A DNA stretch of 64,000 nt. It comes from Thermoanaerobacter thermocopriae JCM 7501. Its GTDB lineage: Bacteria > Bacillota > Thermoanaerobacteria > Thermoanaerobacterales > Thermoanaerobacteraceae. Shown here one piece after another: positions 54,632 through 63,015 of the stretch (its first letter is position 1; every line of letters begins with the position of its first letter). The translations under genes were made by a program, and so were the position numbers. A model generated the notes under the pieces. That model was not told the origin of the DNA. It saw only the letters and a program-made list of their open reading frames with translations, and did not search any database. Location: assembly GCF_001310975.1 (NCBI RefSeq), contig NZ_BAZY01000006.1, forward strand, positions 1 through 64,000. Reading direction: 5' to 3'.

Positions 54632-55450
54632 TTGGAAGTACAGGTACTTATAGAAAATGTGGTTTTTAATAAAAACTTTGTAGCAGAACATGGATTATCA
54701 ATTTTAGTAAAAAAAGATGATAAGGAAGTTTTGGTGGATACCGGCCAGAGTGAAAACTTTATAAAAAATTGTGGTTTAATGGGTATAGAGGTAGAAAGAA
54801 TACAAAAAGTGGTTCTCACCCATGGGCATTATGACCATATTGGTGGGCTCAAAGGTTTGCTTGAAAAGAATCCCAATGTAAAAATATATGCTCATAAGCG
54901 GATTTTAGATAAAAAATATGCATTGAGAAAAAATGGAAATATAGATGAGATAGGGTTTAGTTTGGCGGTCTATAATAAGTATAAAGACAATTTCCTGTTA
55001 ATAGATGAGGATACAGAGATAGAGAAAGATTTTTTTGTAATTACAAGCACTGATATAATTTATGACAATGATTTTACTACGAAAAATTTTTTGGTAGAAG
55101 AGGAGGGAGAAAAGATAAAAGATAAATTTTTAGACGAGGTTTTTGTGGTTGTAAAAGAAGAGGATGGTATCAATGCTATTACAGGATGTTCTCACTCAGG
55201 AATATTAAATATTTTAGAAACAGCGACAAGGCGGTTTAAAGGAAGTTCTCTCAAGTCTTTAGTTGGAGGGTTCCATTTAAAAGGTATGCCAGAAGAGGAA
55301 ATCATAGAAATAGCCAAAAAAATAGATAGCTATGGAATAGAGAAAATATATACAGGTCATTGTACGGGAATAGAGGAATATGGGATTTTAAAATCAGTGC
55401 TAAAAGACAAACTGTCCTATTTAACTACAAGTTCTTCCATTATTGTTTAA
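54632..55450 (+). CDS. MBL-fold metallohydrolase, dihydropterin-phosphate-synthase-like
   Basis: A 272-residue metallo-beta-lactamase-fold protein. The metal site THGHYDHIGGLKGLL lies near residues 63-77. Further ligands are in ITGCSHSGILNILE near 185 and YTGHCTG near 239. The GCSH-G-I-N pattern is that of the group annotated as methanopterin-related dihydropterin-phosphate synthases, but the true reaction in bacteria is unknown. It starts at TTG 54632, with GGAGGAGAG upstream, 19 bases after the NifX-like gene and in the same operon. Confidence 0.85.
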   Translation: MEVQVLIENVVFNKNFVAEHGLSILVKKDDKEVLVDTGQSENFIKNCGLMGIEVERIQKVVLTHGHYDHIGGLKGLLEKNPNVKIYAHKRILDKKYALRKNGNIDEIGFSLAVYNKYKDNFLLIDEDTEIEKDFFVITSTDIIYDNDFTTKNFLVEEEGEKIKDKFLDEVFVVVKEEDGINAITGCSHSGILNILETATRRFKGSSLKSLVGGFHLKGMPEEEIIEIAKKIDSYGIEKIYTGHCTGIEEYGILKSVLKDKLSYLTTSSSIIV

Positions 55451-55513
55451 AAAAACAGATGTATTGATATTTGCCTTGTAGAGGCGATTCCATAGAAAAA
55501 AGGCTATTGAACA

Positions 55514-56563
55514 TCAATTTAATATTTTTTTACGATACCCTTTATCTTTTCCAATTGTCCTATTTTGGGATAGAATAAGCTTTTTGATATTTTCAAGGCT
55601 ATTTACAGCTTCTGAAGGATTGTCAGGTACTTTTCCAGGATAGAGCTTGTATAATTTCTTATACTCATCTTTACCTATATTTGGCATTATCACATTAGCT
55701 CCACACTTTAGCCCTTTAATATAACCTTCTTTATCTTTAACAGCTAATGCTGTAGTAGCAGGTATATTAATGTCAGGCAATAGTAGTCTTGATAAAGCTA
55801 ACATTTTTAATACAATTTCCACATTGCCGCCTTTTTCTCTTTCTAAAGGTGTGTTTTCGCAAGGTATGAAAGGACCTATTCCTAGCATATCTGCATCTAT
55901 TTTTTTAAAGAATATAAGGTCGTCTGCCAGCATTTCTAAGGTCTGCCCCGGAAGGCCTACAAGGCTTCCTGTTCCGACTTCATAACCTAATTCTTTTAAA
56001 TCCATAAGGCACCTTACACGATTTTCATAACTCATGCCGGGATGTAATTTTTGATAAAGCTCTTTGTTTGTAGTTTCAATGCGAAGTAAGTATCTATCAG
56101 CTCCTGCTTTTTTTAATTCAGCGTAGTCTTTGGTGGTAAGTTCTCCAATGCTTAAAGTAATTGCCATATCTAATTTTTTAATTTCTTCTATTATTTTACA
56201 TAAAGTGTTTATTTTAAAATATTTATCTTCACCACTTTGAAGAACTATAGTTTTAAGTCCAGCTGCTGCTCCGTATTTTGCGCATTGTATTATTTCTTCA
56301 GGTTCCATTCTATATCGTTTAATTGTCCTGTTAGGACCCCGAAGGCCACAATAAAAACAAGTGTTGTTGCAGTAGTTACTGAATTCTATAAGACCTCTTA
56401 AATGTACATCATCTCCTACATATTTTCTTCTAACTCTATCTGCAGCTTGATAAAGCTTGGAAGGATCTTTCAATGCTAATAGCATTACGATTTCTTCTTT
56501 CTCAATGTCATGCTGCGTCTCTAATTTTTCAATTAATACATCGTTATCTTTTTCATTTATCAT
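55514..56563 (-). CDS. hydE: [FeFe]-hydrogenase H-cluster maturase HydE, radical SAM
   Basis: A 349-residue radical SAM protein. The cluster motif CNNTCFYC (CxxxCxxC) lies near residues 65-72, followed by GLRGPNRTIKRYRM. TIVLQSGEDKYF, LLRIETTNKELYQKLHPG and GTGSLVGLPGQTLEML fit HydE, which makes part of the H-cluster dithiolate/iron unit. BioB and PylB are relatives, but the overall pattern fits HydE better. I chose ATG 56563 with GAGAGTGA upstream. GTG 56572 is an alternative. The hydF and hydG partners are not in the window. It converges on the NifX/Mrp/MBL operon. Confidence 0.88.
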   Translation of the reverse strand: MINEKDNDVLIEKLETQHDIEKEEIVMLLALKDPSKLYQAADRVRRKYVGDDVHLRGLIEFSNYCNNTCFYCGLRGPNRTIKRYRMEPEEIIQCAKYGAAAGLKTIVLQSGEDKYFKINTLCKIIEEIKKLDMAITLSIGELTTKDYAELKKAGADRYLLRIETTNKELYQKLHPGMSYENRVRCLMDLKELGYEVGTGSLVGLPGQTLEMLADDLIFFKKIDADMLGIGPFIPCENTPLEREKGGNVEIVLKMLALSRLLLPDINIPATTALAVKDKEGYIKGLKCGANVIMPNIGKDEYKKLYKLYPGKVPDNPSEAVNSLENIKKLILSQNRTIGKDKGYRKKILN

Positions 56564-56661
56564 GAATATCACTCTCGCTTTCCTTAATTAGTATAAGTAA
56601 TTGTTAATAAAAAATCAATAAAATTGGTAAATTATTTTCTTAACAAATTTTTGACGTTTTA

Positions 56662-56690
56662 TTGACGTACATTTATAATAATCCTATAAT
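56662..56690 (+). promoter_or_regulatory. Promoter of the flavoprotein gene
   Basis: TTGACG (56662-56667), 17 bases, TATAAT (56685-56690). A second TTGACGT lies 11 bases upstream at 56651, forming a direct repeat one helical turn apart, which may be a regulator site. Confidence 0.65.
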
Positions 56691-56758
56691 TTATGTAGGG
56701 GCACCCACGAGGGGAGGGGTAGTTTTTAACAAAATACAAGATATAGGAGGTAATAGAA

Positions 56759-58102
56759 GTGATAGAAACTGATGTTTTGGTCATTGGAGGAAGTGCAGGT
56801 GGTATTTTAACCGCTTTATCCGCTAAAAAAACCTACAGAGATAAGAAGGTTACTGTTGTAAGAATGACAGAGAAAGTCATGGTTCCTTGCGGTATTCCGT
56901 ACATTTTTGGAACATTAAAAGACACTTCTAAAAATGTTATAGCTGATACAATGCTTACCAATGCCGGTATTGATATAATAATAGATGAAGTTGTTTCAAT
57001 TGATAGGGAAAACAAAAAAGTTAATGCAAAAAAGAGTGGAGAAATTTATTACAAAAAACTAATTTTAGCGACAGGTTCTTTGCCAATAGTTCCTACTTTT
57101 ATACCTGGACATGACTTAGAGAATGTATTGACAATAAAAAAAGACGAAGAATACTTAAAATTTGTTCAGCAAAAGATTAACGAGGCTCAGGATATTGTAG
57201 TAATTGGTGGTGGATTTATTGGTGTTGAAATGGCAGAGCAGGTGCAACTTCTTGGCAAAAATGTAACAATAATTGAGGTTGCTGACAAGCTTTTATGGCA
57301 AGCCTTTGACCCTGAATATAGTGATATGGTGGAGGCTACATTAAAAGATCACGGTATAACAGTAAAAACAAACACAAAAGTTACAAAACTTGTAGGAGAT
57401 ACTAAAGTAAAAGAAGTAGAATTGGATACAGGAGAAAAGATAAAAGCTGATGTTGTGATATTAGCTATGGGCGTAAAACCAAATACTAAGTTGGCAGAAG
57501 AAGCAGGTATAAAACTCAATGAAAAAGGAGCAATTGTAGTTGATGAGTACATGAGAACTAACGATCCAGATATATTTGCTGTGGGTGACTGTGCAGAAAA
57601 GAAGTGTTTCTTTACAAGAAAGAATGTTCCTATACTTCTTGCTTCTACTGCTGCAAATGAAGCAAAGATTGCAGGTGTAAATGTATTTCAATTAAGATTG
57701 GTTAGGGAAAATAAAGGTACAATAAGTGCATTCTCTACAAAGATATACAATACTGCTTTTGCTGCTGCGGGTCTTACAGAAAGGCAAGCAAAAGCTGAAG
57801 GCTTTGATATAGTGGTTGGAAAGTTTAACACAATGGACAAACACCCTGGAACTTTGCCTAATGCAAAAAATGTAAATATAAAATTGATTTTTTCAAGATA
57901 TTCTGGAGTCATATTAGGAGCTCAAATAGCAGGAGGAGAAAATGTTGGTGAAATGATTAATATTTTAAGTCTTGCAATACAAAAAGGAACAACAGCGTCA
58001 GAATTAAATACCTTCCAAGTGGCGACACATCCACTACTCACATCTTCTCCTGTGTCATACCCAATAAATTCAGCTGCTTTAGATGCTATGTCAAAAATAT
58101 AA
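56759..58102 (+). CDS. FAD-dependent NADH oxidase / CoA-disulfide reductase-like protein
   Basis: A 447-residue flavoprotein of the pyridine nucleotide-disulfide family. FAD-binding VLVIGGSAGG near residue 7, the redox-active Cys44 in MVPCGIPYIFG, the NADH-binding IVVIGGGFIGVEMAE near 147, and a second FAD motif IFAVGDCAEKK near 275. Single-Cys enzymes of this type reduce oxygen, peroxide, CoA disulfide or polysulfide with NADH. In an anaerobe an oxygen- or sulfur-protection role is likely. The start is GTG 56759, eight bases after AGGAGG. It is monocistronic, with a terminator at 58113. Confidence 0.9.
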   Translation: MIETDVLVIGGSAGGILTALSAKKTYRDKKVTVVRMTEKVMVPCGIPYIFGTLKDTSKNVIADTMLTNAGIDIIIDEVVSIDRENKKVNAKKSGEIYYKKLILATGSLPIVPTFIPGHDLENVLTIKKDEEYLKFVQQKINEAQDIVVIGGGFIGVEMAEQVQLLGKNVTIIEVADKLLWQAFDPEYSDMVEATLKDHGITVKTNTKVTKLVGDTKVKEVELDTGEKIKADVVILAMGVKPNTKLAEEAGIKLNEKGAIVVDEYMRTNDPDIFAVGDCAEKKCFFTRKNVPILLASTAANEAKIAGVNVFQLRLVRENKGTISAFSTKIYNTAFAAAGLTERQAKAEGFDIVVGKFNTMDKHPGTLPNAKNVNIKLIFSRYSGVILGAQIAGGENVGEMINILSLAIQKGTTASELNTFQVATHPLLTSSPVSYPINSAALDAMSKI

Positions 58103-58112
58103 AGAATTTTAA

Positions 58113-58139
58113 ACAGACCAGATTTGGTCTGTTTTTTTA
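58113..58139 (+). terminator. Terminator after the flavoprotein gene
   Basis: Stem ACAGACCA (58113-58120) and TGGTCTGT (58125-58132) followed by seven or more T. Confidence 0.92.
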
Positions 58140-58146
58140 ACGCCTA

Positions 58147-58175
58147 TTGTTTTCTCTTTTTTTTCGTGTTATAAT
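58147..58175 (+). promoter_or_regulatory. Candidate promoter of the metal-chelate importer
   Basis: TTGTTT (58147-58152), 17 bases, TATAAT (58170-58175). No B12 riboswitch or Fur-like palindrome is visible in 58140-58245. Confidence 0.5.
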
Positions 58176-58245
58176 TTTTAAAAAAGTAACACTATATTAT
58201 AGATGGAAAAACAATAGTAAAAGTTCAATAATGGAGGGGTAATTA

Positions 58246-59388
58246 GTGTCAAAACAATTAAAAAAGTTTAGTGGTATAGTTGTTATTTTGTTAGCGATTG
58301 TCATTTCTTTGACAGCATGTAGTAAAGCTTCACAAAATCAATCTCAAGTTTCTCAAACTTCTAAGGAAACAGCTCAAACAATTACAGTTACGGATTTAGT
58401 CGGAAGACAGGTAGAGATAAAGACTCCAGTACATAAAGTGGTAGGGATAGGTCCAGGAGCTTTAAGACTTATAACTTATATAGATGGGATTGACAGAGTG
58501 GCAGGTGTTGAAAATATAGACAAAAAACTTACAAATGGTAGAACTTACAATGTGATTTTCCAAGACAAATTAGCACAACTTCCCACTATTGGACAAGGAG
58601 GTCCTGATTCTACGCCAGATGCAGAAAAATTAATAGAAATAAATCCAGATGTTATTTTTGTGATATCTTTGCTTGATAAAGCCAACGCTGACGATTTACA
58701 AGCCAAAACAGGAATTCCTGTAGTAGTTTTAAGCTATGGGAAACTCGGGACTTTTGAAGAGGATGTATATACCTCATTAAAGATTATAGGAAAGATTATG
58801 GGAAAAGAGGACAGAGCCAAAGAAGTAGTGGACTACATAAAAGGAGTTCAAAAAGATTTACAGGACAGAACAAAGGATATACCAGAGGATAAAAAACCAA
58901 CTGTCTATATAGGTGCATTAGGATTTAAAGGTGCCCATGGCATAGAGAGTACACAAGGAAATTATCCGCCTTTTATGGCTGTAAATGCAAGAAATGTAGC
59001 TGATACTTTAGGTCAAAAAGGAAGTGTGATGATAGAAAAAGAAAAATTATTAGATTGGAATCCTGATATAATATTCATTGATGAAGGAAATTTTGACTTG
59101 GTAAAACAGGATTATCAGAAGAATCCGGACTTTTATAAAAACTTAAAGGCAGTAAAAAATGACAATGTTTATGGGATTTTACCTTACAATCAGTATAATA
59201 CAAATATTGATACAGCTTTAGCAGATTCTTATTGGGTAGGGAAAGTCCTTTATCCTGAACAATTTAAAGATATTGACCCTGCAGAAAAGGCTAAGGAAAT
59301 TTACACTTTATTCTTTGGAGAAGCTGGAAAAGGCGTTTATGACAAGATGAAAGAAGTGTACGGTGGCTTTGAAAAAATTAAGTTTTAG
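58246..59388 (+). CDS. Metal-chelate ABC transporter binding lipoprotein (BtuF/FepB type)
   Basis: A 380-residue binding protein of the iron-siderophore/cobalamin class. A signal peptide with lipobox SLTAC near residue 20 is followed by ITVTDLVGRQVEIKTPVHKV, the family opening. LIEINPDVIFVISLLDK and LLDWNPDIIFIDEGNFDL are the paired helices typical of class III binding proteins. It starts at GTG 58246 after GGAGGGG. It is followed by a FecCD permease and ATPase. The ligand could be a siderophore, haem or a corrinoid, and nothing in the sequence decides between them. Confidence 0.88.
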   Translation: MSKQLKKFSGIVVILLAIVISLTACSKASQNQSQVSQTSKETAQTITVTDLVGRQVEIKTPVHKVVGIGPGALRLITYIDGIDRVAGVENIDKKLTNGRTYNVIFQDKLAQLPTIGQGGPDSTPDAEKLIEINPDVIFVISLLDKANADDLQAKTGIPVVVLSYGKLGTFEEDVYTSLKIIGKIMGKEDRAKEVVDYIKGVQKDLQDRTKDIPEDKKPTVYIGALGFKGAHGIESTQGNYPPFMAVNARNVADTLGQKGSVMIEKEKLLDWNPDIIFIDEGNFDLVKQDYQKNPDFYKNLKAVKNDNVYGILPYNQYNTNIDTALADSYWVGKVLYPEQFKDIDPAEKAKEIYTLFFGEAGKGVYDKMKEVYGGFEKIKF

Positions 59389-59399
59389 TGAATAGTAAA

Positions 59400-59426
59400 A
59401 ATTCCTCCACTAAAAGTGGGGGAATT
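59400..59426 (+). terminator. Hairpin between binding-protein and permease genes
   Basis: Stem AATTCCTCCAC (59400-59410) and GTGGGGGAATT (59416-59426), with one G-U pair, 11 bases after the stop. There is no T-run. It is the fourth binding-protein/permease gap with such a hairpin in this window. Confidence 0.6.
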
Positions 59427-59448
59427 GCAAAGATAAGGGGATGAAGCC

Positions 59449-60513
59449 TTGAGACAGTCATTTATATATACTGCACCGGATAGCTACAATAAATACATAA
59501 AAAGAAAAATATTGATTATATCTTTGATAGCTTTGGCTACGCTTGTACTTGCAATATATGCTATAAATGCAGGTTCTGCTGGTATTAGTACTTATGATGT
59601 CATAAAAGCATTATTAGGTAAGGGAGAAAAAAGATTTCATATCATAGTTTGGAACATTAGGTTCCCAAGAATTTTATCAGCAATTGTGGCGGGAATTGGT
59701 TTATCTGTTGCAGGATGTGTAACCCAAAGCATTCTGAGAAACTCTTTAGCTTCTCCTTTTACTTTAGGTATTTCACAAGGGGCTGCTTTTGGAGCGGCAG
59801 TAGCTATCATTGTATTTGGAGCGGGTAGTACTACAAACCCTGATTCAGTGATTGTAAATAATCCATATTTAGTAGTCTTTTTTGCTTTTTTGGGTTCAAT
59901 GGCTTCGACAATAGTTGTATTGATGTTGGCAAAAAGCTTTAGAGTAACTCCTGAGGCGATGGTTTTGGCAGGAGTAGCTTTAGGATCTTTGTTTTCCGCT
60001 GTTACTATGATTTTGCAGTATTTTGCTGATGATGTAAGAGTGGCTTCTGTAGTTTTTTGGACATTTGGGGATATAGGAAGGGTATCATGGAAAGATTTAG
60101 GTATAATGTCTGTAGTTGTAGGCATTTCTCTGATATATTTTATGTTTAACAGATGGAACTATAATGCTTTAGACAGCGGAGAAGAAACGGCAAAGGGCCT
60201 TGGAGTTGAAGTGGAAAGAGTAAGATTATTGGGCATGTTTGTCTCTTCTTTAATTGCTGCCGTTATTACTTCCTTTGTAGGAATTATAGGCTTTATTGGA
60301 CTTGTTGCACCTCACATAATGAGGAGATTAATTGGGGGAGACCATAGATTTTTAATTCCTGCTTCTTCTGTAATGGGAGGTCTAATACTTTTAGCATCAG
60401 ATACTTTAGGCAGAACTATTATTTCTCCGATAGTATTACCTGTGGGAGCTATAACCTCCTTTTTGGGAGCACCGGTTTTCCTTTATGTGCTTTCAAGGGG
60501 GTATAAGAGATGA
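59449..60513 (+). CDS. Metal-chelate ABC transporter permease, FecCD family
   Basis: A 354-residue membrane protein with about ten hydrophobic segments. WNIRFPRILSAIVAGIGLSV, LRNSLASPFTLGISQGAAFG and FIGLVAPHIMRRLIGGDHR are strong FecCD/BtuC signatures. It starts at TTG 59449 after AAGGGGATG. The stop overlaps the ATPase start by four bases. It presumably works as a homodimer, since only one permease gene is present. Confidence 0.92.
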   Translation: MRQSFIYTAPDSYNKYIKRKILIISLIALATLVLAIYAINAGSAGISTYDVIKALLGKGEKRFHIIVWNIRFPRILSAIVAGIGLSVAGCVTQSILRNSLASPFTLGISQGAAFGAAVAIIVFGAGSTTNPDSVIVNNPYLVVFFAFLGSMASTIVVLMLAKSFRVTPEAMVLAGVALGSLFSAVTMILQYFADDVRVASVVFWTFGDIGRVSWKDLGIMSVVVGISLIYFMFNRWNYNALDSGEETAKGLGVEVERVRLLGMFVSSLIAAVITSFVGIIGFIGLVAPHIMRRLIGGDHRFLIPASSVMGGLILLASDTLGRTIISPIVLPVGAITSFLGAPVFLYVLSRGYKR

Positions 60514-61262
60514 TTTTAGATATAGATGGTATTGAATTCAGCTATACCAGTGTACCTGTTTTAAAAGATGTTAAATTTACTCTTCAAAGAGGAGAATTAC
60601 TTTCTATCTTAGGAAACAATGGGGCTGGTAAGTCTACTCTTTTGAAGTGTATAAATAAAATTCTAAAGCCTCACAAAGGAGCAGTATATATCGAAAAAGA
60701 TGAAATTTCAAAATTAAGTAGAATAGAGGTGGCTAAAAGAATAGGATATGTGGCTCAAAGGAATGAGAATGGTCGATTTACTGTATTTGATGCGGTACTT
60801 TTAGGAAGAAAACCTCATATAAAGTGGGATGTGACTGAAAGGGATATAAAGATTGTAAATGAGGTTTTAAAAAAATTTAATTTAGAAAAGTTATCACTGC
60901 GCTATTTAAATGAGTTGAGTGGAGGAGAATTGCAAAAAGTAGTCATAGCGAGGACTTTGGCACAGCAACCTATTGTGATGCTTTTGGATGAGCCGACAAA
61001 TAATTTGGATTTAAAAAACCAAATTGAAGTTTTGAGAATTGTGAAAGAGACAGTGAAAGAGCAAAATATAGCAGCAATTGTTATAATCCATGATTTGAAT
61101 TTGGCACTTAGATTTTCTGATAAATTTTTACTTTTAAAAGATAACACCATTTTTGCCTATGGTGGAATGGAAGTTATGACGGAAGAAAATATAAAAGCTG
61201 TTTATGGTATACCTGTTGCAGTAGAAAAATACCGTAATATACCAATAGTTATACCACTCTAA
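60510..61262 (+). CDS. Metal-chelate ABC transporter ATPase, FecE/BtuD type
   Basis: A 250-residue ATPase. Walker A LGNNGAGKSTLLKC near residue 35, signature LNELSGGELQKVVIARTLAQ near 132, Walker B IVMLLDEPTNNLDL near 155 and switch His in VIIHDLNLALRF near 193. It starts at ATG 60510, overlapping the permease stop. It completes the importer and is followed after 23 bases by the TrmO gene. Confidence 0.93.
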   Translation: MILDIDGIEFSYTSVPVLKDVKFTLQRGELLSILGNNGAGKSTLLKCINKILKPHKGAVYIEKDEISKLSRIEVAKRIGYVAQRNENGRFTVFDAVLLGRKPHIKWDVTERDIKIVNEVLKKFNLEKLSLRYLNELSGGELQKVVIARTLAQQPIVMLLDEPTNNLDLKNQIEVLRIVKETVKEQNIAAIVIIHDLNLALRFSDKFLLLKDNTIFAYGGMEVMTEENIKAVYGIPVAVEKYRNIPIVIPL

Positions 61263-61285
61263 ATTGTAGAAAGGGGTAGTTTAGC

Positions 61286-61702
61286 TTGGATTTAATACCA
61301 ATAGGAATTATTCGCAGTCCTTATAAAAAAAGAGGAGATGCGCCAAAGCAAGGGAGAATGTCTGATAAAGAAGCAGTTTTAGAAATATATCCGGAATTTG
61401 TAGATGGGCTTTGTGATATTGAGAGCAAAAAGCACATAATTGTGCTTTATTGGTGCCATTTAGGAAAACGGGATGTTTTAAAGACAGTCACACCTTGGGG
61501 GCCGGAGGTAAAAGGAGTTTTTGCTACACGGTCTCCTTCAAGGCCAAATCCTATAGCTTTTTGTGTTGCTGACGTTATAAAAGTTGAAGGAAATAAACTC
61601 TATGTAAAAGGAGTAGATGCCTTAGATGGGAGTCCTATACTTGATATAAAACCTTATGTTTATGAACTTGACAGTATAAAAGGTCCTGAGGATACGTTGT
61701 AG
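61286..61702 (+). CDS. trmO: TrmO (TsaA family) tRNA-t6A37 N6-methyltransferase
   Basis: A 138-residue beta-barrel protein of the UPF0066/TsaA family. IPIGIIRSPYKKRGDAPKQG at the N-terminus, TPWGPEVKGVFATRSPSRPN near residue 73 and PNPIAFCVADVIKVEGNKLY follow the family. E. coli TrmO uses S-adenosylmethionine to methylate t6A at tRNA position 37. The start is TTG 61286 after AAGGGG. It lies close behind the metal-chelate importer genes, and this linkage may mean that this member has another role. Confidence 0.85.
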   Translation: MDLIPIGIIRSPYKKRGDAPKQGRMSDKEAVLEIYPEFVDGLCDIESKKHIIVLYWCHLGKRDVLKTVTPWGPEVKGVFATRSPSRPNPIAFCVADVIKVEGNKLYVKGVDALDGSPILDIKPYVYELDSIKGPEDTL

Positions 61703-61725
61703 TATACATACTTATGTCTAATATA

Positions 61726-61755
61726 TTGACAGAAGTTTTTTTGTCAATCTAAAAT
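61726..61755 (+). promoter_or_regulatory. Candidate promoter of the NEW3/ABC operon
   Basis: TTGACA (61726-61731), 18 bases, TAAAAT (61750-61755). ATTGACA and TGTCAAT (to 61748) also form an inverted repeat around the spacer, which could be an operator. Confidence 0.5.
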
Positions 61756-61858
61756 AAAAACAGGGGGTGGTTAATTGTATAAAACGTTTACACGTTAAAT
61801 ATTTGCTACCTACAACATAGGTTTTATCATTTTTTAAATTGTTGTAGGAGGGATTGCA

Positions 61859-63013
61859 TTGAATAAGAAATTTTCAAAAAACATAATTGCTGTTATTTCA
61901 TTTGTAATATTATTCTATTATAGTTTGGGCAGTTTTGCTTATGCTGACATTTCCGGTGTTACCTTTTACACTCCTTATATTAATATTGCCGTTACCCCAG
62001 GAGATTCTATTTCTTACAACATAGATATCCAAAATAAATCTACTCAAATCAAAAATATTCCCTTAAGTGTAAAAGCTCCAAAAGATTGGCAAACAACATT
62101 GACCGCTGGAGGTTGGAAAATCGAAGAAATTTCCGTGAAACCAAATGAAACTCAGACTGTTAATTTAACCGTGGATGTTCCTTTAAAAATTAACAAAGGC
62201 TCATATAATATTGTGTTGCTTGCTGCAGGTTTGCCAGTTCTTACTTTGACTGTAAATGTAACAGAACAAGGGACATATCAAACAGAGCTTACCAGCGATC
62301 AGCCAAATATGGAGGGTACCAACAAATCTACTTTTACTTATGAAGTCAAGTTAAAGAACAGAACTCCTGAAACCCAAACTTACGCACTTACTGCAGATGT
62401 TCAGGCAGGATGGAACGTGCAATTTACTGTTGAAGGAAAAGAGGTCACTTCTGTTTCTGTCGAGCCTAATAGTCAAAAGATAATCCAGGTTTCTATCAAT
62501 CCGCCTTCCCAAATAAAAGCAGGTACTTACAAGATTCCAATAAAAGCACATACGAAAAACACTAGCGCTTCTCTCACATTAGAGGTAGTTGTTCGCGGCA
62601 CCTATGGCATTGAATTGAGCACACCTTCTGGTGTTTTATCTACAGATGTAATTGCTGGTGGTGATAGAAAAGTTATTCTACAGGTAAAAAATACAGGTTC
62701 ATCTCAATTAGCGCAAATAAACTTTTCAGCTGATACTCCTGTTGATTGGGAGGTGACTTTTGAACCACAAACAATAGATACTCTTGCCCCTGGAGAGACC
62801 AAAGAGGTTGTTGCAATTATTCATGCGGATAAAAAAGCAATAGCAGGGGATTACGTAGTTACCATGAGAGCTTCTACTCCTGAAGCAAGTAATGAAGCTG
62901 TTTTTAGAGTAACTGTTAAAACCAGTTTATGGTGGGGAATTGTGGCTGTAATTATTATTGCAGGAGTCATTGGCGGGTTATATTACTTGATTCAAAAGTA
63001 CGGGAGGCGGTAA
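61859..63013 (+). CDS. Surface-anchored NEW3-domain (COG1470-type) protein
   Basis: A 384-residue protein with a signal peptide (about residues 1-30), three consecutive Ig-like repeats of the NEW3/NPCBM-associated type (about 35-130, 145-240 and 250-352, with KDWQTTLTAGGWKIEEISVK, AGWNVQFTVEGKEVTSVSVE and VDWEVTFEPQTIDTLAPGET as equivalent strands), and one C-terminal membrane helix (about 357-377) ending in Arg residues. It starts at TTG 61859 after GGAGGG. Such proteins regularly precede an ABC-2 type exporter, as here, and may be its extracytoplasmic partner. The function is unknown. Confidence 0.85.
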   Translation: MNKKFSKNIIAVISFVILFYYSLGSFAYADISGVTFYTPYINIAVTPGDSISYNIDIQNKSTQIKNIPLSVKAPKDWQTTLTAGGWKIEEISVKPNETQTVNLTVDVPLKINKGSYNIVLLAAGLPVLTLTVNVTEQGTYQTELTSDQPNMEGTNKSTFTYEVKLKNRTPETQTYALTADVQAGWNVQFTVEGKEVTSVSVEPNSQKIIQVSINPPSQIKAGTYKIPIKAHTKNTSASLTLEVVVRGTYGIELSTPSGVLSTDVIAGGDRKVILQVKNTGSSQLAQINFSADTPVDWEVTFEPQTIDTLAPGETKEVVAIIHADKKAIAGDYVVTMRASTPEASNEAVFRVTVKTSLWWGIVAVIIIAGVIGGLYYLIQKYGRR

Positions 63014-63015
63014 CT

